Shown piece by piece: positions 1-6,806 of a stretch of 20,372 nt of DNA (position 1 is the first letter of the stretch; every line of letters starts with the position of its first letter). Both the position numbers and the translations under genes were made by a program. The notes under the pieces were generated by a model that saw nothing but the letters and a program-made list of their open reading frames with translations, did no database searches and had not been told where the DNA came from. This stretch comes from Treponema sp. UBA7590. GTDB taxonomy: Bacteria > Spirochaetota > Spirochaetia > Treponematales > Treponemataceae. The stretch lies in assembly GCA_002478955.1 (NCBI GenBank), contig DLKK01000012.1, forward strand, positions 1-20,372, in the 5' to 3' direction.

Positions 1-717
1 AGCGCGGTTAACTTCTATCATCTGGACCATTTCGTTTACTACATTTACATTTGAAGTTTCCATGTAACCTTGAAGAAATCTTGGGCGTTCAGAACCTTCC
101 GCAATATGCGCAGAGCCTGAAATATCGTTCGCTGAATAAAGGTTATTCCCCATTTTTTTCAGATAACGCTCGTTGTCAAAACGGACAACTTTAAAGCGGT
201 CAATAATCTCGGAATCTTCCTGTGAAGAAATAATTCCATCTTCATTTACTGTGAATTTATCATTTTCAACGTGGATAAAACCTTTTTCGCCAAGAACCGG
301 ATAGCCGTCTTTTGTCTCAAGAATTCCTTCTTTTCCGATAATAAAATTTCCATCGCGTGTGTAACGTTCTCCGAGCGGCGTCTGTACAGAAAAAAATCCC
401 TTGCCTCCAAAAGCAACATCTGTGCTCTGGTCTGTCTGACGGAACGAGCCCTGCGCAAAATCAGTGTAATTTTCGTTTGTTTCTATTCCAAGCCCAAGTT
501 TTCCGATTATAGGAGCAGCCTCTGCCGAACCAAATGGAGTTTCATAAACGCCATCAAGATTTGTGCGCCTTAAAAGAAGCTCCGGGAAAGACTTGCTTAC
601 AGTTATATCTCTTTTGTATCCTGCTGTGTCAACATTCGCAAGATTGTTAGAAATCGCATCCAGCCGGTTCTGCTGGGCGTTCATTCCGCTTGCTCCTGTG
701 TACCATCCACGAATCAT
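1..717 (-). CDS. flgF: Flagellar basal-body rod protein, FlgF/FlhO type (3' end outside window)
   Basis: The product is a proximal-rod or hook-basal-body protein of the FlgE/F/G family, part of the periplasmic flagellar axial structure. The visible 239 residues begin MIRGWYTGASGMNAQQ and carry the family's N-terminal rod motif SNNLANVDTAGYK at about residues 23-35. The mid-region has DVAFGGKGFF and YTRDGNF, typical of the domain around residues 100-125. The window cuts the gene inside the conserved C-terminal helix (NEMVQMIEVNRA), so probably only about 20-30 residues are missing. The start is well set: a GGAGG ribosome site lies just upstream at about 724-728. A sigma-28-type promoter precedes it. 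In Borrelia flhO is followed by flgG; the next gene here is not visible. FlgF versus FlgG-1/FlhO naming is uncertain, but membership of the family is not. Confidence 0.88.
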   Translation of the reverse strand, partial: MIRGWYTGASGMNAQQNRLDAISNNLANVDTAGYKRDITVSKSFPELLLRRTNLDGVYETPFGSAEAAPIIGKLGLGIETNENYTDFAQGSFRQTDQSTDVAFGGKGFFSVQTPLGERYTRDGNFIIGKEGILETKDGYPVLGEKGFIHVENDKFTVNEDGIISSQEDSEIIDRFKVVRFDNERYLKKMGNNLYSANDISGSAHIAEGSERPRFLQGYMETSNVNVVNEMVQMIEVNRA

Positions 718-777
718 ATTTTACCTCCAAACAGCCGGAACTTTTAAATTGAGAAAAAATTCAAGCCATTTGTTTTA

Positions 778-804
778 TTATCGGTATATAGAAATTGCGG
801 TTTA
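778..804 (-). promoter_or_regulatory. Sigma-28 (FliA) promoter for the flgF operon
   Basis: Read on the minus strand, TAAA (801-804) is followed by 15 bases and then ACCGATAA (778-785). The flagellar sigma-28 consensus is TAAA-N15-GCCGATAA, so 11 of 12 specified positions and the spacing match. It lies about 60 bases upstream of the flgF start and points at it. It physically overlaps the -35 side of the divergent glgC promoter. The call rests on motif reading only; transcription is not demonstrated. Confidence 0.75.
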
Positions 805-823
805 GCGAATTCTGTCTTATAAT
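795..823 (+). promoter_or_regulatory. Sigma-70-type promoter of glgC, possibly producing a leaderless mRNA
   Basis: A perfect TATAAT (818-823) is preceded, after a 17-base spacer, by TTGCGG (795-800), a weak -35 keeping the TTG. The -10 box ends only 4 bases before the first glgC ATG (828) and 7 bases before the second ATG (831). Transcription would therefore start at or within the start codons. No Shine-Dalgarno is present. The -35 lies inside the spacer of the divergent sigma-28 promoter. Confidence 0.6.
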
Positions 824-827
824 ATGA

Positions 828-2126
828 ATGATGTTGGAAGAAAAAAATAAACCGCGCGTTGTAGCCCTGATTCTGGGTGGCGGAAAAGGAACAAGACTAT
901 ATCCTCTTACAAAAGAAAGGGCAAAACCGGCTGTATCTTTCGGCGGAAAATACCGGCTTGTGGATATTCCTCTTTCAAACTGCATTAATTCCGGCGACAA
1001 GAAGATTTATCTTTTGACACAGTTCAACTCTACATCGCTTCATCTGCACATTACAAATTCATACAATTTTGACCGTTTTTCCTCTGGCTTTGTAGAAATT
1101 CTTGCGGCGGAACAAACGCTTGAGAACGACAAATTCTACGAGGGAACTGCCGATTCTGTAAGAAAAAGCATGTCGCATTTCAAGTCACAAAAACCTACGC
1201 ATTACATAATTCTTTCCGGCGACCAGCTTTACCGCATGGATTTGCGAGACTTCTTTGAATCACATATCCATTCAGGAGCGAGCATCTCTGTTGCAACAAC
1301 AGTTGTAAGTCGCACAGACGCAAGCCGGTTTGGAATTGTAAAAACTGACGACACAAACAGAATCATAGAATTCAGGGAAAAACCTGCCCCTGACATTGAT
1401 ATTTCAGCATGGAGAATATCCCCGGAACTTATGGCGAGCATTCCCGACCCAAACAAAGAATATCTTGCCTCAATGGGAATTTATATTTTTAACGCATCCG
1501 CGCTGGAATCTGTACTGAACGAAAGCGACTCAAAAGACTTCGGAAAAGAAGTGATTCCAAATTCAATCGGAAACTATATTGTGAACGCCTATGTCTTTAA
1601 CGGCTACTGGGAAGACATAGGAACCATAAAAAGTTTTTACGACGCGAACATAAAACTTACCGACATCGACCCAGAATTCAATTTTTACAACGAGGATGAG
1701 CCGATTTATACACACATGAGAAATCTTCCGCCTTCAAAAATCAATGGCGCCTCGATTTTCTGCACATTGACATCCGAAGGTTGCGTTATAACAAACTGTA
1801 AATTAAGCCGCTCAATCATCGGTGTGCGTTCGATCATAGAAAACGGCTCGGATTTAAGCGGAGTAATAATGATGGGCGCGGATTTTTACCAGAACCCAGA
1901 AGAAAAAAAAGAGGATATAAAAAGAGGCTTACCGACAATCGGAATCGGAAAAAACTGTTTTATTTCCCGCACAATAATCGACAAAAACGCAAGAATCGGC
2001 AACAACGTAAGAATCAATGTAGACGGAAGAAACTACGAAAACGGCGACCACGGAAATTTTTACTCGGCGGATGGAATCATAGTCATCAGAAAAGGCGCTG
2101 TAATTCCAGATGGCACAATAATTTAA
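828..2126 (+). CDS. glgC: Glucose-1-phosphate adenylyltransferase (ADP-glucose pyrophosphorylase)
   Basis: GlgC makes ADP-glucose from glucose-1-phosphate and ATP, the committed step of bacterial glycogen synthesis in the cytoplasm. The 432-residue product has the nucleotidyltransferase signature ILGGGKGTRLYPLT (residues 15-28), KPAV (33-36), YEGTADSVR (104-112), GDQLYRMD with the metal-binding Asp (131-138) and FREKP around residue 185. The C-terminal half is the left-handed beta-helix domain ending GIIVIRKGAVIPDGT. Length and C-terminus resemble the cyanobacterial/plant-type enzymes. Two adjacent ATG codons (828, 831) open the gene; neither has a ribosome site, and the second is the better fit if the mRNA is leaderless. 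A J-domain gene follows after 10 bases, probably in the same transcript. No glgA or glgB is in view. Confidence 0.95.
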   Translation: MMLEEKNKPRVVALILGGGKGTRLYPLTKERAKPAVSFGGKYRLVDIPLSNCINSGDKKIYLLTQFNSTSLHLHITNSYNFDRFSSGFVEILAAEQTLENDKFYEGTADSVRKSMSHFKSQKPTHYIILSGDQLYRMDLRDFFESHIHSGASISVATTVVSRTDASRFGIVKTDDTNRIIEFREKPAPDIDISAWRISPELMASIPDPNKEYLASMGIYIFNASALESVLNESDSKDFGKEVIPNSIGNYIVNAYVFNGYWEDIGTIKSFYDANIKLTDIDPEFNFYNEDEPIYTHMRNLPPSKINGASIFCTLTSEGCVITNCKLSRSIIGVRSIIENGSDLSGVIMMGADFYQNPEEKKEDIKRGLPTIGIGKNCFISRTIIDKNARIGNNVRINVDGRNYENGDHGNFYSADGIIVIRKGAVIPDGTII

Positions 2127-2128
2127 GG
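2125..2128 (+). promoter_or_regulatory. Ribosome binding site supporting a TTG start for the J-domain gene
   Basis: AAGG overlaps the glgC stop codon and lies 8 bases before TTG at 2137. The next in-frame ATG (codon 11, at 2167-2169) has no such site. The TTG is therefore preferred as the start. Confidence 0.5.
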
Positions 2129-2136
2129 TAAAAATA

Positions 2137-2586
2137 TTGAATTCTCAATACGACAAGCTCGGCGAAATGCTGAAAGACGCGATTGAAAGCGGCAATTTTC
2201 CAGGGAACGTCAAAAAAAATCCAGGACAAAAATCAAAATCCAGTGAAGAAAATTTCACGGAACAAGAAACCTTTTGTAAGACTCAAAACCAAGAAAATAA
2301 TTTTAAAGAAAAAGAAAGAAAAAGAAAGAATGAAAAAGACAGCAGAAAAGATAATAAAAAGAACAAAATATCTGACAGTTGTGTACAAAAAAGTATACAT
2401 CTTTATAAAATTTTTAACCTGAATTATGGATGCACTTTAGAAGAACTGAAAGATTCCTACAGAAAACTTTTAAAGAAATATCATCCTGATAATTTTGAAG
2501 GATTTCCAGAAACTCAAAAAATCGCTGAAAGAAAAACCCGGGAACTTATTTCTGCATTCAATAAATTACTGGAGCTTATTGGTTAG
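2137..2586 (+). CDS. Small protein with a C-terminal J domain
   Basis: This 149-residue protein probably acts as a DnaK co-chaperone or adaptor. It has an unstructured, highly charged Lys/Glu/Asn-rich N-terminal part (about residues 20-85) and a J domain at the C-terminus (about 88-147). The helix II–loop–helix III core reads YRKLLKKYHPDNFEGF, with the HPD tripeptide at 116-118 needed to stimulate DnaK. There is no Gly/Phe region, zinc domain or client-binding domain of true DnaJ. The start is TTG with AAGG upstream. It follows glgC by 10 bases, suggesting co-transcription. Its last 21 bases overlap the 3' end of the convergent response-regulator gene. The partner or client is unknown; it may be specific to one DnaK paralogue, but nothing in view shows which. 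Confidence 0.8.
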   Translation: MNSQYDKLGEMLKDAIESGNFPGNVKKNPGQKSKSSEENFTEQETFCKTQNQENNFKEKERKRKNEKDSRKDNKKNKISDSCVQKSIHLYKIFNLNYGCTLEELKDSYRKLLKKYHPDNFEGFPETQKIAERKTRELISAFNKLLELIG

Positions 2587-3885
2587 AGTCTTACGTTCTA
2601 TTCCAAGAATCTCGGCGGTCTTGGATTTGTTGCCTTTGTTCGCCGCAAGATTCTGCTCAATTATGATTTTCTCTGCCTCTTCAAGCGTGATTCCAAGCGG
2701 AACAGAAATATCAGTTTTTGCGGATGCCTTGACAATTTCCGGAGGAAGATTTTCCTCACGGATTATGTTGTCAGTGCAAAGTACAGCCGCACTTTCGATG
2801 CAATGTTCCAGCTGACGGATGTTTCCAGGCCAGTCATATTTGAACATTGAAACTTTTGCTTTTTGGTCAATTGAAAGATTTCCGTTCTCTGAATATTTCT
2901 TCAAAAAATAATCTATAAGTTCAGGAATATCCTCTTTACGTTCTCGAAGCGGTGGAATTTCAAGATGAACAACATCAAGGCGGTAATACAAATCTTCCCT
3001 GAAGCGACCGGCTTTTACTTCCTCCTCAAGATTACGGTTTGTGGCGGCAATAACGCGTACATCAACCTCGATTGTTTCCTGTCCGCCTACCCGTTCAAAT
3101 TTCTTTTCCTGAAGAACACGCAAAAGCTTGACCTGAGTTGAAGCATTGATTTCCCCGATTTCATCCAGAAAAATCGTGCTTTTATGCGCAAGCTCAAAGC
3201 GTCCTTTCTTAAGATAATCAGCGCCGGTGAACGCTCCTTTTTCGTGGCCGAACAATTCTGACTCCAAAAGAGATTCGCTGAGCGCAGAACAGTTCACAAC
3301 AATCATTTCCCTGTCGCGGCGCGGGCTGTTGTTATGGATTTCGCGCGCAACAAGTTCCTTTCCAACACCGGTTTCTCCTGTTATAAGAACGCTGGCTTTT
3401 GAAGGAGCAACTTTTTTTATAAGCTCATAGAGTTTTTTCATCTGCAAGCTGCTTCCAATCATCATCTTGTTGTGGCTGTCCTCAACTTCTTTTTTCAGCA
3501 TTTTATGCTGCAAAGAAAGTTCCCTCGATTCAAGTGCACGCTTCACAATCATATTAAGCTGGTCAAGATTCAATGGCTTTGTAAGAAAATCGTAGGCTCC
3601 GTCGCGCATAGCTTTTACGGCAGAATCAATGCTTCCGTGCCCGGTAAGAACAATAACTGGAATTCCAGGAGTTTCAGTGGCAATATGACGGACAACTTCC
3701 TCACCGGAAATTCCGTCCATCCTAAGATCTGTGATTACAAGATCAATGTCGCCTTTGTCAATAAGGGCAATTCCCTCTTTTCCGCTTGCGGCAGTTTTTA
3801 CGTTGTAATCTTCCATCTCAAAATTTGCCGCAAGACCATTACGGATATTTTCCTCATCATCAATCACAAGAATTGTAAATTTCAT
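2566..3885 (-). CDS. atoC: Sigma-54-dependent response regulator, NtrC/AtoC family
   Basis: This cytoplasmic transcription activator is phosphorylated by the adjacent sensor kinase and remodels RNA polymerase carrying sigma-54. The receiver domain (residues 1-120) has acidic D9/D10, phospho-acceptor D53 in VITDLRMDG, T81 and K103. The AAA+ domain has Walker A GETGVGKE (170-177), the sigma-54 contact loop GAFTGA (217-222) and Walker B FLDE (239-242). The C-terminus is a Fis-type helix-turn-helix ending AEILGIERKTLTNKLQ, so all three modules are complete in 439 residues. The kinase stop codon lies 3 bases upstream, so the pair is translationally close. The order murG–cvpA–(polymerase subunit)–kinase–regulator resembles, from memory, the T. 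pallidum TP0523–TP0519 region. The regulated genes are not visible here. Gene name by family resemblance. Confidence 0.95.
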   Translation of the reverse strand: MKFTILVIDDEENIRNGLAANFEMEDYNVKTAASGKEGIALIDKGDIDLVITDLRMDGISGEEVVRHIATETPGIPVIVLTGHGSIDSAVKAMRDGAYDFLTKPLNLDQLNMIVKRALESRELSLQHKMLKKEVEDSHNKMMIGSSLQMKKLYELIKKVAPSKASVLITGETGVGKELVAREIHNNSPRRDREMIVVNCSALSESLLESELFGHEKGAFTGADYLKKGRFELAHKSTIFLDEIGEINASTQVKLLRVLQEKKFERVGGQETIEVDVRVIAATNRNLEEEVKAGRFREDLYYRLDVVHLEIPPLRERKEDIPELIDYFLKKYSENGNLSIDQKAKVSMFKYDWPGNIRQLEHCIESAAVLCTDNIIREENLPPEIVKASAKTDISVPLGITLEEAEKIIIEQNLAANKGNKSKTAEILGIERKTLTNKLQ

Positions 3886-3888
3886 TCG

Positions 3889-5109
3889 CTACCCCAAAAG
3901 TTTTGTTTCTGTCTGCGGAACAGGAAGAGAAAGAAGAAACACAGTGCCCTTTCCTTTTTCAGATTTTACCTGGATGTCACCGCCGAATTCTTTGATTATC
4001 TTATAGGACATTGTCATTCCAAGCCCAGTGCCATTCGCTTTTGTTGTAAAATACGGTTCAAAAATCCGCCCCAAAGTATCAGAATCCATTCCGATTCCGT
4101 TGTCAGAAATTGAAACCACAAAATTATCTTTTATGACTGATGTCTCAACCGTAACAAGACCAGGCATATCATCCGAATCGTTTTCTTCTGAACATTCAGC
4201 AAATTTCGCCTTTACAGCATAAAAAGCATTCTGCGCAATATTTATGATAACCTGTCGGAAAAGTTTTTCATCAATCATAATGCGCTGTTTTTCTTTTGAA
4301 AGCTCCATTTTTATAAGAACATGGGATTTATTGAATTCTGGAGAAATAAAGTCGCAGATTCCAGAAAGAATTTCATCAGGATCGCTCAAAGTCAATTTTG
4401 CATTAACCGGCCGTACCGCAAAAAGAAAATCCATCACAAGATCGTTAAGTTTCGCAATCTCATCGTTCACAATGTCAATATGGTCTTCCAGAAATTTCTT
4501 TTCCGGCAAAGTTCCGTCGCCTTCACGTTTTTTGCTGATTGCCTTTTGCACAAGCTGGATATGAATCGAGATTGCCCCAAGCGGATTCTTGATTTCATGT
4601 GCCATTCCAGCCGCAAGATTTGTAAGCCCTTCCATATTTTCAAGCCGGCGGTCAAGAACAGCTTTTGCCTTAAGCTGAGTTATATCCTCAATTTTTACAA
4701 TAGTTCCGGAAATTTCTGTTTTCTGCACAAATGAAAATACAGAAACCGCCAAAAACCGGACAGAACCGTCTGAGCATGAAGTTGAAAATTCCTCGCGGAC
4801 ATTCGTCTTTTGAGCATCCGCAATATTTTTCAGCCAGCTGGAAATTTCCTCATTTTCTTCTATCACATTGAAAAGCAGCTCGTCCTCATTTTTTTCGTCA
4901 TCAAAAGAAATACGAAGAATCCGTTTTGCCGCCTTATTTATCTGAAGGATATGCCATTTTTTGTCCACAAGAATAAGACCAGTGGAAAAAGATTCTATCA
5001 GCGAATCCAGCATAGAATTTTCGCTCACAACTTCCATCAGGACACGTTTTACCTCTTCAGATGAAAGTTTTGGAAGCATATCGATTACCCGCTCAACATA
5101 TCTGCTCAT
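3889..5109 (-). CDS. atoS: Soluble sensor histidine kinase (NtrB/AtoS-like) partnering the NtrC-type regulator
   Basis: The 406-residue kinase autophosphorylates on His and passes the phosphate to the neighbouring regulator. A PAS-like sensor region spans about residues 30-145. The HisKA motif AAGMAHEIKNPLGAIS puts the phospho-accepting His at 171. The catalytic domain has the N box (N294 in NIAQNAFYA), DNGIG (336-340), the F box FEPYF (350-354) and NGTGLGM (359-365). No signal peptide or membrane segment is visible, so it should sense a cytoplasmic cue through the PAS domain, unlike E. coli AtoS, which is membrane-bound. Its ATG overlaps the stop of the upstream polymerase-subunit gene by 4 bases (ATGA). 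The signal is unknown. Name given by family resemblance only. Confidence 0.92.
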   Translation of the reverse strand: MSRYVERVIDMLPKLSSEEVKRVLMEVVSENSMLDSLIESFSTGLILVDKKWHILQINKAAKRILRISFDDEKNEDELLFNVIEENEEISSWLKNIADAQKTNVREEFSTSCSDGSVRFLAVSVFSFVQKTEISGTIVKIEDITQLKAKAVLDRRLENMEGLTNLAAGMAHEIKNPLGAISIHIQLVQKAISKKREGDGTLPEKKFLEDHIDIVNDEIAKLNDLVMDFLFAVRPVNAKLTLSDPDEILSGICDFISPEFNKSHVLIKMELSKEKQRIMIDEKLFRQVIINIAQNAFYAVKAKFAECSEENDSDDMPGLVTVETSVIKDNFVVSISDNGIGMDSDTLGRIFEPYFTTKANGTGLGMTMSYKIIKEFGGDIQVKSEKGKGTVFLLSLPVPQTETKLLG

Positions 5110-6323
5110 TTTAAAATATTCCCATGAAGTTTATTTATTTTTGACATATCGCGCACAAGGACTTCCAGCGCGGATTTTACAGACTGATTGTAGACCGTGA
5201 CATTGTTCCAGCAAAGCTGAAGCGAGTCTGTTATATCTTTTGCAGCCATTGTTCCAGCCGGAGATGAAAAAAGACGTTTTGAACACTGCTGAATTCCTGC
5301 AAGAAAAATCTTGAAAATAATCCGTGGCTCAAAATTTCCGCAGTCTTTTATTATTTTTGCGCAGTCAGGAATTTTTGAGTCCGCAATAAGGGAATAAAAT
5401 TCCTCTGAAAAAGAATGTATTTTATCCGGCGAGACCGGCAGAAACGTCAGAAGAAAATCATTGATTGTGCCGCTGAAATTTTCGTTGTGGAAAACGCGGG
5501 AAATAACCTCTTTCTGTTCCGCCAGATTGCGTTCCCTGAAACTATAAGTTCTTACCCGCGAAAGAATTGTAGGCATAACAGCATTTCTGCGTGCAGTTGT
5601 AAGAATAAAAACTGTGTCTTCCGGCGGTTCTTCCAGAATTTTCAGCAAGGCGTTGCGCACTGACTCAAGCATACGGTCTGCGTTCTCTATGATTATTGTC
5701 TTTTTTCCAGAAATACTTTTCAGCCTTGCCCAGGCAGCCGCATTCCTTATTTGCGCAATAGGAATCGAATCATACAGAAACTCTGACTCAAGTTTTTCGC
5801 AGAGCGGAATAATTTTTTCAACAGATTTCTGGACAGCCTGGAATTCTGGTAAATCGTGCGGAAAATCAATCGGCTCAAGCTCCTCATCAATTGAATTCAT
5901 TATTGTGGCGATTTTATTAAGTTTATCGTCTCCATCCAGAAGAACCGGACTGAACCTTAAAGTCAATTTGCGGACACTTCGTATAAAAAGGTAACGAGAA
6001 GCAACAAGATGGCGCGAAGAATTCATCACTGCATTCAAAAATGCCCGGCTTGAAGCGGCAATCTCCGGCGTGCAGTCTTTCGGTCCGGCAAGCAGAAGAT
6101 TATTGCTTACAAGAGCTTTGTACTGAAGGCAACTGGGACACGAACAAAGCCAATGTCCTTTTTTTTCGCCAGTGCATGAAAGAATTCTTGCAGTCTCAAG
6201 CGCGCAGGTAAGTTTTCCGCTGCCATGAAGCCCGCTGAAAAGAACCGCGCCCGGAAGGTTTTCATTCAGAATATCCGAAGATAAAAGAGAAGTCACATTC
6301 TGGTAAAGCAAATTGTCGTACAT
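5106..6323 (-). CDS. holB: DNA polymerase III delta-prime-like clamp-loader subunit
   Basis: This is an AAA+ clamp-loader protein of the delta-prime/gamma-tau family that helps load the sliding clamp at the replisome. Walker A GLHGSGKLT is at 31-39, followed by four cysteines (50, 60, 62, 65) that match the clamp-loader zinc module. The diagnostic core IIENADRMLESVRNALLKI followed by LEEPP and ILTTARRNAVMPTILSRVR lies around residues 215-275. The usual SRC motif reads SRV here. The roughly 120 residues between the zinc module and the core are longer than in typical delta-prime proteins, suggesting a lineage insertion. The start codon directly follows the cvpA stop (TAA then ATG), and the 3' end overlaps the kinase gene, so translation is coupled. 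A tau/gamma identity is less likely because the long C-terminal tau region is absent. Confidence 0.85.
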   Translation of the reverse strand: MYDNLLYQNVTSLLSSDILNENLPGAVLFSGLHGSGKLTCALETARILSCTGEKKGHWLCSCPSCLQYKALVSNNLLLAGPKDCTPEIAASSRAFLNAVMNSSRHLVASRYLFIRSVRKLTLRFSPVLLDGDDKLNKIATIMNSIDEELEPIDFPHDLPEFQAVQKSVEKIIPLCEKLESEFLYDSIPIAQIRNAAAWARLKSISGKKTIIIENADRMLESVRNALLKILEEPPEDTVFILTTARRNAVMPTILSRVRTYSFRERNLAEQKEVISRVFHNENFSGTINDFLLTFLPVSPDKIHSFSEEFYSLIADSKIPDCAKIIKDCGNFEPRIIFKIFLAGIQQCSKRLFSSPAGTMAAKDITDSLQLCWNNVTVYNQSVKSALEVLVRDMSKINKLHGNILK

Positions 6324-6806
6324 TTATGCGGTAAAACCTTTAAAATAATCAGACGGAATATTAAAAACGTTGCCAAGAAACCTGAAAAAAAGGCTGTCCT
6401 TGAAAATATCAGAAAAATCATAAAACTGCTGGACTTTCAGAACCGCAATCACAAAAACAACAACCACAAGACCTTCAACAACTCCAAGAAGAAAGCCAAG
6501 AGTTTTGTCAAGTCCTTTCATAATCTCGCCTTCAAAAACCTTTGAGACAAAATGCTGAATAATTGAAAGAACCAGAAAAACAACGATAAAAATCAAAAAG
6601 AAAGAAAGAGAAATGGACAGGACCGAATTTGTGATTGTCTGACCGACATAGGCATCAAGTTTCGGAGCCAAAAAGATTGCAACAGCAAGACCGCCAATCA
6701 CAGAGATTTTTGAAAAAAGTTCTTTGATGAAACCTTTTCTTAACGCCGCCACGGCAAAAACTAGAACAACAATCAAAAAACAAATATCAATTGGTGCTAT
6801 TGTCAT
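6324..6806 (-). CDS. cvpA: CvpA family inner-membrane protein
   Basis: This 160-residue protein has four hydrophobic segments at about residues 5-22, 32-50, 64-85 and 103-125, the expected topology of CvpA. The first helix follows the family start pattern (PIDICFLIVVLVFAVAALRKGFIKELF), including the Asp in helix 1 and the RKGF loop. CvpA proteins are linked to envelope stress resistance and colicin V production, but the molecular function is not settled. The start ATG overlaps the murG stop by 4 bases, and the stop is immediately followed by the next gene's ATG. This places it inside a compact envelope/replication operon. Nothing unusual is seen in its sequence. Confidence 0.9.
   Translation of the reverse strand: MTIAPIDICFLIVVLVFAVAALRKGFIKELFSKISVIGGLAVAIFLAPKLDAYVGQTITNSVLSISLSFFLIFIVVFLVLSIIQHFVSKVFEGEIMKGLDKTLGFLLGVVEGLVVVVFVIAVLKVQQFYDFSDIFKDSLFFRFLGNVFNIPSDYFKGFTA

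Noticed and set aside
271..573. Rightward open frame of about 100 codons opposite flgF.
   Set aside because: It is antisense to a strongly conserved flagellar gene and has no ribosome site or recognisable domain. The same applies to other antisense frames over kinase, murG, fliK and ABC-F.
2110..2125. TGGCAC near the end of glgC as a sigma-54 promoter for the J-domain gene.
   Set aside because: The -12 position reads TTTA rather than TTGC, and the gene is explained by read-through from glgC.
4026..4044. A sigma-54-like TGGCAC-N5-TTGG on the minus strand inside the kinase gene, pointing towards the response regulator.
   Set aside because: These bases encode the obligatory NGTGLGM ATP-lid motif, so the match follows from the protein sequence, and the -12 element is imperfect.
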